IMG/VR virus record: IMGVR_UViG_3300004097_000023
Span: 1-34,678 of that record
Source: a virus
Length of the DNA stretch: 34,678 nt
Direction: 5' to 3' (one strand)
Part shown: positions 23,955 to 31,041 of the stretch, piece by piece
Layout of the letters: each line of letters begins with the position of its first letter
Numbering within the stretch: position 1 is the first letter of the stretch
The notes under the pieces: model-generated
The model's database searches: none
Told to the model about the DNA's origin: nothing
What the model saw: only the letters and a program-made list of their open reading frames with translations
Program-made: the position numbers and the translations under genes

Positions 23955-24719
23955 TTAAGATTTGACATATTGATTTATTACGAATAATGCGGTAGCGCTA
24001 GAAAAGTTATCTATACGATCTCCCGGGAGGTAACTGCTAAACTGTACCTTAACACGTCGCGAAACGATCTTACCCTGATACTCATCAAGCATTCTCAACA
24101 TTGTTTGGGTAAATTTACGCACCTTTGTAAAGTACATTTGATCATTATACTGCACCTCGACTATAATAAATTTATCGGTAGGTTCGTTCCGGTAACCAAT
24201 AACTCGTCCCTGACAATAGCGTGTCGGTAATACATGATACCAGTTAACGATACCAGACTTAAGAACACCGCGAATGATGAACCCATCAAAACTGTCGTCT
24301 TGTGAATACGTATCTAACTCACGTGGCAAGCCATCATATGACAACGCCACGCGCTCTATCGGAGATATCGCCACACGTCCGCCTTTTGATTTTATATCAT
24401 CAAAAGTGTATATAATGATGTCATTACACCATTCATCAAATGGAGTGTGATGAAGCTGATAGCTAATCCATCGCGCCACACCGTACATCATCGATTTATG
24501 GTGTAAGATGAACGTCCCGGTAACACCACATTTGACCAGATAGTCACTCAACGGATCGTTATTAAAGGTAGTACGTCCGTTAAGTAGCGAGGTCCCCTCT
24601 TCAGTAACCATCACTGAACATAATACACCTACGGGTGCAATGTATGCATCTAGTACTTCACTACTTAATTCTTTGTCACGCATTGCTGCAAATAGTGACG
24701 CACGCTTTGAAAATTTCAT
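23955..24719 (-). CDS. Unrecognised 254-residue protein
   Basis: ATG at 24719 with GGAG upstream; first gene of a three-gene minus-strand unit that has a candidate promoter 59 bp upstream. The protein is mixed alpha/beta, with a His-rich patch (FILHHKSMMYG; SYQLHHTPFDEW, about 70-97). A Lys/Arg-rich pattern near the end (KVRKFTQTMLRMLDEYQGKI, RRVKVQFSS) could suit nucleic-acid contact. SYDGLPRELD and DGFIIRGV are loosely like parts of nucleotidyltransferase/ligase folds, but no K-x-D-G active site is present, so I do not assign that. Confidence 0.82.
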   Translation of the reverse strand: MKFSKRASLFAAMRDKELSSEVLDAYIAPVGVLCSVMVTEEGTSLLNGRTTFNNDPLSDYLVKCGVTGTFILHHKSMMYGVARWISYQLHHTPFDEWCNDIIIYTFDDIKSKGGRVAISPIERVALSYDGLPRELDTYSQDDSFDGFIIRGVLKSGIVNWYHVLPTRYCQGRVIGYRNEPTDKFIIVEVQYNDQMYFTKVRKFTQTMLRMLDEYQGKIVSRRVKVQFSSYLPGDRIDNFSSATALFVINQYVKS

Positions 24720-24770
24720 TGTTGTATCTCCGATTAAATTAAAAACAAAGTATAATAGCTTACTGTATTA

Positions 24771-24790
24771 CATCTTAATAAAATATATCT
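24771..24790 (-). promoter_or_regulatory. Candidate promoter, ATATTTTAT class, in a divergent gap
   Basis: The minus strand reads AGATATATTTTATTAAGATG, nearly the same as the site at 12461-12480. The core ends 59 bp before the ATG at 24719; the plus-strand gene at 24823 is 37 bp away on the other side. Confidence 0.5.
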
Positions 24791-24822
24791 ATCTTTATTT
24801 GGAATACCCAAAAGGATCTAAC

Positions 24823-26142
24823 ATGAACACAACACCAATCCATAGTCTGATAACGCATCTGCTTAACTATAACGTACGAACGCCAAACGTTGCAGTAGAA
24901 GCAAAGACAGAATACAGTACACACTACGCGTCTATAAAGAACGCATTTGATGAAGTAAGTAAAAGCAGTGCAGGCAGTGTAGTTACTATGGCGACATGTA
25001 AACGCGTAATAAATTACATGAAATTATTAGCATCTCGTGAAGAACACTTAAACTTCTTCGGAGGTAACCTAATGGGTACTGACCGTATCCGCTACTTCGA
25101 TCAAGATAGATACAAGTGGTTCGATGAAGTAATACAATTAGATGAATCGTTCCTACAAGAAGCGATATACTCAGTCGATCCCGTTTATACGGACCGTAAA
25201 GTGGCCAGTGACGCGTTTAACCTTTCGATCATATGGTTCGTACATATGTGCATGTCTACGCTTAACAGTAAGGATAAGACCGTACAGTTAGCAATGAGTG
25301 AAGCACTTATCTTACTACAATTCAAATTACTATCATCACTATACTCAAATCAGTTTGATAAGCCTGTGGACAATGCAGCAGCTGAAGCAGTATATAGTGC
25401 ACTCTCAATGAAGTTTGCACTTAAGCGTTTAGGTAGCTGGGGTGAAGTACTTAAATGGCGTGCTGAGGCATTCCTCGATAAGACAGGCCCACATTTTCAT
25501 GACATAGTCAAGTTTAACAACGATGACAGAATCATGTACGTACTTACCGACATATCAACACGTATCCGTAAATCTATAAAGGACCAGTATAAAATACTAG
25601 ACCAAGTCAGATCTGGCAACTTGAGAATAGAAACAGGCTCAAGCAGAATTAATATCGCAGGCGACGACATCATTAAAGACAGAGTCACCTCATACAACAC
25701 TGCCAAGCTTTATCTTCTTGACGTGTCTGGAAATGAAAGTAGTTTCATCAAGCAGGACCTGTTAAGTGTAGTGTTAGATATAATGTCAACAACTTCAAAG
25801 CAGGCACTCCTTGACATACTGAGCTCTATGGCTAGAACACCTACAGGCAAGAAACGAGAAGTTGTGGAGTCTATGATGGAGGATACGGTACTTCATGCAT
25901 TTGACTATATCGCTAGAGAACGCATACAGTTCAACGACGTTGGATACATCATTAACAAGATGCGTGCATTATACATGTCATCTAAAACGTCAGATCCTCG
26001 TCTGTTAAGCTTACGTAAACGTCTCGAAGATTATGCAAAGAAACACAGTTCATTACGCGCATCGTCTGCCTTATCATCAGTACGCACAGCAACAATGTTA
26101 TATTTCTTAATACGTGCATTATCCTCTAATGTGTATAAGTAA
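24823..26142 (+). CDS. Unrecognised 439-residue, mostly helical phage protein
   Basis: I start at the ATG at 24823 (MNTTPIHSLITHLLNYNVRT), which has AAGGA seven bases upstream; the frame is open further left, across the divergent promoter, and that part is not coding. The protein is almost all helical. An aromatic segment, NFFGGNLMGTDRIRYFDQDR (about 79-98), stands out, and the last ~60 residues are Lys/Arg- and Ser-rich, ending in a hydrophobic helix (ATMLYFLIRALSSNVYK). No catalytic motif is visible. A short membrane-like gene follows 58 bp downstream on the same strand. Function unknown. Confidence 0.82.
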   Translation: MNTTPIHSLITHLLNYNVRTPNVAVEAKTEYSTHYASIKNAFDEVSKSSAGSVVTMATCKRVINYMKLLASREEHLNFFGGNLMGTDRIRYFDQDRYKWFDEVIQLDESFLQEAIYSVDPVYTDRKVASDAFNLSIIWFVHMCMSTLNSKDKTVQLAMSEALILLQFKLLSSLYSNQFDKPVDNAAAEAVYSALSMKFALKRLGSWGEVLKWRAEAFLDKTGPHFHDIVKFNNDDRIMYVLTDISTRIRKSIKDQYKILDQVRSGNLRIETGSSRINIAGDDIIKDRVTSYNTAKLYLLDVSGNESSFIKQDLLSVVLDIMSTTSKQALLDILSSMARTPTGKKREVVESMMEDTVLHAFDYIARERIQFNDVGYIINKMRALYMSSKTSDPRLLSLRKRLEDYAKKHSSLRASSALSSVRTATMLYFLIRALSSNVYK

Positions 26143-26200
26143 TTGATTACAATACGGTTTTTTATTACAGTAAGTGACTATATAATGTAAGGAAGGATAT

Positions 26201-26362
26201 ATGGAATACATACATTTTCTAATTACATTAGCAATAATCGTATATGCGGAGATACGACATTGTTCAATTGGTTACGTGCAGTGCCTCATAGAGGTTCCGA
26301 TGCCGAAGATGTTATCCACACATCCAGACGCGGACGCCTTCGGAGTGTCTGGAATCTCCTAA
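26201..26362 (+). CDS. Small membrane-like protein (53 residues)
   Basis: ATG at 26201 with AAGGAAGGATAT directly upstream, a good ribosome site. The product starts MEYIHFLITLAIIVYAEIRH, a likely single membrane helix, followed by a ~35-residue polar part with two Cys residues. It follows the 439-residue gene by 58 bp on the same strand. Its 3' end overlaps a run of inverted repeats (TCCAGAC with GTCTGGA; CTTCGG), so the RNA is structured here. The chance that this is only part of an RNA element is real. Confidence 0.5.
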   Translation: MEYIHFLITLAIIVYAEIRHCSIGYVQCLIEVPMPKMLSTHPDADAFGVSGIS

Positions 26363-26476
26363 CGGGCTCCGCACAAACCCAAAAAAAATACTCACGCTAG
26401 TAATGGCGTTATTACAATAACGTCTGGGTAATACCCGAGCCGCCCTCAGTCATTGACTGAGGGCACTCCACCTTTT
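26363..26476. other. Hairpin-rich intergenic stretch
   Basis: Between the 53-residue gene and the convergent gene at 26477 lie CGTTATT/AATAACG (26407-26424), GGGTA/TACCC (26426-26436) and the long hairpin at 26442-26464. GGCTC at 26365-26369 can pair with GAGCC at 26437-26441, closing the set into one multi-branched fold. Confidence 0.45.
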
Positions 26477-26477
26477 T
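26442..26477 (+). terminator. Hairpin between convergent genes, likely terminator
   Basis: A perfect 10-bp stem, GCCCTCAGTC with GACTGAGGGC and a 3-nt loop, is followed on the plus strand by ACTCCACC and then six T residues. The eight-base gap before the T-run is not canonical. It stands where rightward transcription meets the minus-strand gene at 26477. Confidence 0.6.
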
Positions 26478-26848
26478 TATTTGCCAAATATGCCAGCGTT
26501 GTTTATTTTAATAACATCAGCCATCTCCACGGCTTTACTACTTTCACTCAACAGGTTAAGGCTTGCACACATAGACCCTGATAACTGCCCTGCATAAAGT
26601 AGGTCTATATAATCAGAATAGCTGGCCCAACATAAATTAACACTAGAGTCTATGTGAAGTATGTCACGTACTCCACGCTCAACTAAATCGATAGTTTCCT
26701 TAGTATCAGACATGCCGTGCCAGTCGTGGCCCACAATGTTGTACCAGACACATTTCCCGTCATAATTCGCCACCAAACGCATATCTGTGTTATCGATTGA
26801 TACGATCTTACTTATGTTTTCTTTTACCTTAGATAGAATGTCAGACAT
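26477..26848 (-). CDS. Small unrecognised protein (123 residues)
   Basis: ATG at 26848; the leader is AT-rich with only a weak ribosome site. A candidate promoter lies 48 bp upstream and hairpins follow the stop, so it is probably a single-gene unit. The alternation of strands (MRLVANYDGKCVWYNIVG, about 22-39) and helices is that of a small alpha/beta domain. No family recognised. Confidence 0.75.
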   Translation of the reverse strand: MSDILSKVKENISKIVSIDNTDMRLVANYDGKCVWYNIVGHDWHGMSDTKETIDLVERGVRDILHIDSSVNLCWASYSDYIDLLYAGQLSGSMCASLNLLSESSKAVEMADVIKINNAGIFGK

Positions 26849-26890
26849 ATTGTAGTTCTCATTATTAAAAAGTTTATGTAAGTATTTACA

Positions 26891-26910
26891 CTAAGATAAT
26901 ATATATCCAT
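26891..26910 (-). promoter_or_regulatory. Candidate promoter, variant of the ATATTTTAT class
   Basis: The minus strand reads ATGGATATATATTATCTTAG, with ATATATTAT in place of ATATTTTAT and TG five bases later (GTG), 48 bp before the ATG at 26848. Both flanking genes are on the minus strand, which fixes the direction. Confidence 0.45.
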
Positions 26911-26930
26911 GAATATTTTCAATGCCAAAT

Positions 26931-26980
26931 AAAAAAATTATAGGGCAGTAACAGTATGTTACCGTTACCCACCCTATAAT
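26931..26980 (-). terminator. Rho-independent terminator of the terminase operon
   Basis: Minus strand: ATTATAGGG pairs perfectly with CCCTATAAT across a loop that itself holds GTAAC/GTTAC, then T residues follow. It lies 12 bp past the stop of the 66-residue gene and ends the late operon. Confidence 0.88.
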
Positions 26981-26991
26981 GTTCCGTTTAC

Positions 26992-27192
26992 CTATGGTGA
27001 TACTTCTGCGATGTGTATTATAAATGTAGCCGCACCTGCGGCACTGCTGAATATTACCGCCGATGCAATCGTGCCGATAGTCATCCCGCTCTTAAGACCT
27101 TTCTTACGAATTGTCTCTTTCACGAACTGCCAAACATGCGCACTGATACACAACAATAATAAACACACTACAAGGATAATAAAACTAGTCAT
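26992..27192 (-). CDS. Small two-helix membrane protein
   Basis: 66 residues; ATG at 27192 overlaps the terminase stop as ATGA, and GAGGT lies in the terminase 3' end, so it is translationally coupled. Two hydrophobic helices (FIILVVCLLLLCISA, ~4-18; TIGTIASAVIFSSAAGAATF, ~38-57) flank a basic loop (KETIRKKGLKSG), giving a hairpin with the loop in the cytoplasm. The size and topology would fit a holin-like protein, but nothing else supports lysis, and position after the terminase is not a standard lysis locus. It is the last gene before the operon terminator. Confidence 0.8.
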   Translation of the reverse strand: MTSFIILVVCLLLLCISAHVWQFVKETIRKKGLKSGMTIGTIASAVIFSSAAGAATFIIHIAEVSP

Positions 27193-29309
27193 CGTAAATA
27201 CCTCGATTGTAATTTCTCGTTTCTGATTAGCTCCTGTAACTCACCCACCGTACTCGCCTGCGAAGTGTCAAGACTTAACTTGGCCAGCTTAACCCTAAGT
27301 TCGCGTTCGATTACTGTTTTAGTGAATGGATTACGATTGCTAGCACTGCGTGAACAAAGCTCGTCTATCTGAAGCGCTAACTCCTCCTGACGCGCAAGCT
27401 CAAGCTCATACTCCTCACTATCAAATTCCTCACCCTCATCTGAAACAACGTGCCGCTTCATTAGTATCCGGTTAGAAACTCCATAATAATCAAGACGTTT
27501 ACCAAACAGCATGAACCAACAGGATAATAACCACGCAATTACCGTATCATCATTCCCACTAGTCTTATGGTCTATTCGCCCGTCCTTAACCACTAGAGAT
27601 AATAGCTCATCTGCAAGTTGCTTGTCTTTGATCTTATCGCCAGCCATGCGAACTGCAGTTTGTAAGACTTCGCCGTATAGGAGCTTACGCGAAGCGCCCG
27701 TTGTCACGAAACCAAAGTACTTTCTATATACTTCATAGAAGCTCTCGTCTCGAACCTTAGTGCTCTTCTTAAACTCTTTTAAATCGCCATCATCAGTTTC
27801 CCTGTTTTGCACTATCGTATTATAAATACGGCGCGTTGGTTCAATTCCGCGCGCGGGCAAAGTAAGTAGTAATGAATCGATTATTGTAGGAGCGGAAGAC
27901 TTACGTTCTATTACTAATATGGTGTTTAGATACTTAGTTAAAAGATCTGCTATCCAATTAGTAAAGACTATAAGATTACTCTCGTTTATCAAAGCCGTAG
28001 CTGCAACCTCTAAAGTTTCGCTATTGGTAAGTACAAGTGATATGTTATCGCGCCCCACTGCGTCTGATGTGTCGAGACCTATAATGTGTTTCTTCTCTAA
28101 CTTAGCTTTAATGTCAGACTCATTATAATACCACTTAAGACAGTAGTTATTTTTAGATATCTCATGGTACGGTATCGGGTCAATAACGCTATCGCGAATC
28201 ATTCTGGACTCGTCAACGGTTAGTGGTGACGATAGAGAACCTGCGGTCCATTGTAAACCAAAGTCACGTAGTTTCTCTTCACGCGTACCTGACGCATTGG
28301 CCATTGCATCGTATAACTCTAAATCAGACATCCCCAACTGACGATGGTTGAATGGTGCGTGTATTAATACACGATCGCCTTTAGAATTAGAGTTAATAAG
28401 TTCAATTAACTTAGACCTAGTCTCTACATCAATGAGCTTGTCATCCCAATAGTAACCATCGTGGAATAACTCATAGATGTACTTACCGTCTTCTTCATCA
28501 CGCTTACCCGGCGTTGTTGTAAATACGTTACCGTAAGGAACACCCTCACGTTCAGCAATACGTCTAGCGGTTGTACCTGATGCAAGTGCTGCGGGAAGCA
28601 TGGCACGTATATATCTAGTAAATGCACATTCGTCACTAAAGAGCCTAGCGGATGTTAAACCACGTCCAGCATTCTGTGCCGAGGCTATATTTGACTGCGC
28701 TATGGCAGTGATCAGTTTGTTATTGCGGTTCATGTAAGTGAATATCTCACTATTATCCGCATCGGTCTTCATCGTCACCCACAAGTATTTTGGCAATGTG
28801 TCACGGATCTTTTTCATCTTATCTATTGTTTCAGACCTTAGTCCCGCATCCTTGGTAAGTAGGATTGTACGCGAGTTCTTAAGGATACGTTTTAAGTAAA
28901 CGAGTAGCGTTGCAACTACAACCGTTTTACCCTGCTGACGTATTAGCAGTAATGCAATATCGATATTATTAAAGAACGTCCATATTAATGCAAACGACCC
29001 ACGGTGAATCATAAAAGGAACAGGATCGGCACCCTCTTGCGGTACACGTACAATTTCACGAAAGAAGTACCAAGGGTTAATGAACATTTCGTATGCGATC
29101 ATACTTTTTTGTTCAAGTGTTAAATTCGCTGAATGTGGATCAACAAACTCCAACTCAGGCTGCACTAACGCCAAACAACAATACCAATGTTTAACACCCA
29201 TCTGCTTTTGAATATACGCTAACTTTAAGAATGACTTATTGCTAGTTTTAAAATGGACTATTGCATCCTCATATTCAGGACGCTTCCAGTCGTTAGCACG
29301 TAATATCAT
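27189..29309 (-). CDS. Terminase large subunit (DNA-packaging ATPase and nuclease)
   Basis: The ATPase domain has a Walker A variant, LIRQQGKT (122-129), Walker B with catalytic Glu, ARLFSDECAF (221-230, D226 and E227), and the coupling motif TTTPG (264-268). The nuclease domain has the RNase H-like acidic residues: GLDTSDAVG (411-419, D413), VIERKS (466-471, E468) and, further on, NDDTVIAW. The order and spacing are those of TerL, which pumps DNA into the procapsid and cuts it. At 706 residues it is long for TerL, with a ~100-residue N-terminal part and a charged C-terminal part (~620-706). No small terminase is recognised nearby. The ATG at 29309 has AAGG upstream. It follows three virion-type genes and is coupled to the 66-residue membrane protein. 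Confidence 0.95.
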   Translation of the reverse strand: MILRANDWKRPEYEDAIVHFKTSNKSFLKLAYIQKQMGVKHWYCCLALVQPELEFVDPHSANLTLEQKSMIAYEMFINPWYFFREIVRVPQEGADPVPFMIHRGSFALIWTFFNNIDIALLLIRQQGKTVVVATLLVYLKRILKNSRTILLTKDAGLRSETIDKMKKIRDTLPKYLWVTMKTDADNSEIFTYMNRNNKLITAIAQSNIASAQNAGRGLTSARLFSDECAFTRYIRAMLPAALASGTTARRIAEREGVPYGNVFTTTPGKRDEEDGKYIYELFHDGYYWDDKLIDVETRSKLIELINSNSKGDRVLIHAPFNHRQLGMSDLELYDAMANASGTREEKLRDFGLQWTAGSLSSPLTVDESRMIRDSVIDPIPYHEISKNNYCLKWYYNESDIKAKLEKKHIIGLDTSDAVGRDNISLVLTNSETLEVAATALINESNLIVFTNWIADLLTKYLNTILVIERKSSAPTIIDSLLLTLPARGIEPTRRIYNTIVQNRETDDGDLKEFKKSTKVRDESFYEVYRKYFGFVTTGASRKLLYGEVLQTAVRMAGDKIKDKQLADELLSLVVKDGRIDHKTSGNDDTVIAWLLSCWFMLFGKRLDYYGVSNRILMKRHVVSDEGEEFDSEEYELELARQEELALQIDELCSRSASNRNPFTKTVIERELRVKLAKLSLDTSQASTVGELQELIRNEKLQSRYLR

Positions 29310-29329
29310 GTTTTAATACCTTATTGTTA

Positions 29330-29355
29330 ATGCGACTAGCCTAAGCTAGCCGCAT
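29330..29355. other. Long hairpin between virion gene and terminase gene
   Basis: An 11-bp stem with one wobble, ATGCGACTAGC with GCTAGCCGCAT and a 4-nt loop. The minus strand has no U-tract after it; the plus strand has TTTTTT ten bases later. It may act as a processing site or partial attenuator in the leftward operon, or stop antisense transcription. Confidence 0.55.
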
Positions 29356-29368
29356 CAATACCGCTTTT

Positions 29369-31039
29369 TTATTTCTGGTGAGCTAGCAGTGAAGCTTGTG
29401 CTAAATGCAACTCGTCTTGCGGTGTTCTTTGGATAAACCGAACAAGTACCAAATCGCTCTCATTAACTTGGAAGTCAACATTAAATGTATCCATCCATGT
29501 ATCTACAGAACGAGTGTATGTACTATCGCCAATCAACACTTGGAAGTGTGTAGGCTCTAATATCCCACTTTCGCTACGACGATCATATAGTGGGTACGTT
29601 AACCCATACATCATCGTAAGCCACTCGGCTTTACTTGTCATACCAGACGCTAGATTAAGAGTCCAGTATTTGGCATTACTGTATTCAAACAATGCGCGTG
29701 CACCAGCGCCATATACTTCACCGTCCGGTGTGTAACCGATGTAGAAGTTATCAGCAGTAACATTACCCGCAGCCTGCAGTGATATATTAAACGACTGTGG
29801 ATGTATGTGCGCTGCATACGTCTGACTAACTTCAGCAAGGTTAACTCGAACGATTAAGCGCTGTTTGTAATTGTACAGTTTAGGGTCAAATATCTCAGAG
29901 TTGTCCCCGGCTGTAACGTACGGCGTAGCGTAGAAAACATTACCACGCTCTAAGTCATACAGATAGTAGTCAAGACGGTAACCGATTTCCGGACTTATCC
30001 ATCTAGGTACAACAAACAACTTAACACTGTACGCACCATCAATCTCTAAAGTAGTGGCACTGTAAGGTTTCATTATAACCCCATCAACAACATCGCTTCC
30101 AAGATATGTTTCAGTACGACCCAAGCGGTAAGATAGGTTCAGCGCCAATGTCTGACCTAGTGTGGAACTGATGTAGAACGTGTCATGTGCACCGCTGTTA
30201 CGTAGACCATCTAGCGTAGCGCTAGTACCATCGATTGTAATAAGCTTACTACCGTCAGTATAAACAACTTCAGCCTGTAGCGGAATGTCGTCTAAAGGTA
30301 TGTTGATAGGAAGCTCTAACAGACGTTCGTTTGTCTTAGACATGAACGGACTAATTAGTTTAACATCTAACACTTGTTTAATTGGAGCATCCATGGCCAT
30401 TACCATGTTCGTCTTAACGATATAGCAGTACGCTATGGCAGCCACTTCAGTAGTGTCGCTATAAAAAACAAGAGTAACTAGCTCCCCATTCTCAACCGTT
30501 TTCGTACAAACACCCGGCGCTACCGATTTAACCGATAGATTACCTGTGGTGTCGACTAAGGCCAATGGAATGCGGTCTGAAGTAATATTGCCGTTAGCAT
30601 AGTTACCTGAGATGACCTCACCACCTGCACTAATTACCTTACCACGGAATATACGAACACTGTCTAAGTCAGTGCCCGCCACAGTCAACCGTCCATCGAC
30701 GCGCAGTGTTGCAGGATGTTTAGTATCGTCCACATAAACACGGAACGTATCAGAAGACGATGGCGCACAGCCGCCAATAACCACGTCGCCATTAAATGTA
30801 GGCACTGGGTTAAATGGTTCAAGCTCGTATGTGTAGTTTGTGTAGTCTGTAGTGATAACACGCCAAAAAGATTGGTTTGCATAATCAACAATTAGATCGC
30901 GCGGGTTAGCAACTTGACTACCCGGACCTAACGGCGTTGTGTACAGTTCGTCTTTATCAAATAAGGTAAAGCGACGGTCCGGTTGCGGAATGGGAACGCC
31001 ATAACCGCTCCCATTATTGATATGATCTTCATTAGCCAT
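29369..31039 (-). CDS. Probable virion structural protein, beta-rich, 556 residues
   Basis: ATG at 31039 with AAGG upstream, starting 3 bp before the stop of the preceding gene. The protein is rich in Thr, Val, Gly, Tyr and Asp, with many short strands (for example GDVVIGGCAPSSSDTFRVYV and KHPATLRVDGRLTVAG, ~83-135) and almost no Lys-rich or catalytic segments, as in fibre, baseplate or head decoration proteins. Position in the terminase operon fits a late virion protein. PhiKZ-type phages also have a set of virion genes next to TerL, but I cannot match this to a particular one. Confidence 0.75.
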   Translation of the reverse strand: MANEDHINNGSGYGVPIPQPDRRFTLFDKDELYTTPLGPGSQVANPRDLIVDYANQSFWRVITTDYTNYTYELEPFNPVPTFNGDVVIGGCAPSSSDTFRVYVDDTKHPATLRVDGRLTVAGTDLDSVRIFRGKVISAGGEVISGNYANGNITSDRIPLALVDTTGNLSVKSVAPGVCTKTVENGELVTLVFYSDTTEVAAIAYCYIVKTNMVMAMDAPIKQVLDVKLISPFMSKTNERLLELPINIPLDDIPLQAEVVYTDGSKLITIDGTSATLDGLRNSGAHDTFYISSTLGQTLALNLSYRLGRTETYLGSDVVDGVIMKPYSATTLEIDGAYSVKLFVVPRWISPEIGYRLDYYLYDLERGNVFYATPYVTAGDNSEIFDPKLYNYKQRLIVRVNLAEVSQTYAAHIHPQSFNISLQAAGNVTADNFYIGYTPDGEVYGAGARALFEYSNAKYWTLNLASGMTSKAEWLTMMYGLTYPLYDRRSESGILEPTHFQVLIGDSTYTRSVDTWMDTFNVDFQVNESDLVLVRFIQRTPQDELHLAQASLLAHQK

Positions 31040-31041
31040 AA

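Noticed and set aside
23955-24719. Possible nucleotidyltransferase/DNA ligase
   Set aside because: SYDGLPRELD and FDGFIIRG only loosely recall ligase motifs; no active-site K-x-D-G is present.
26312-26320. TTATCCACA, an exact match to the bacterial DnaA box
   Set aside because: A single 9-mer inside the 53-residue ORF, no cluster of further boxes; about 0.3 copies are expected by chance.
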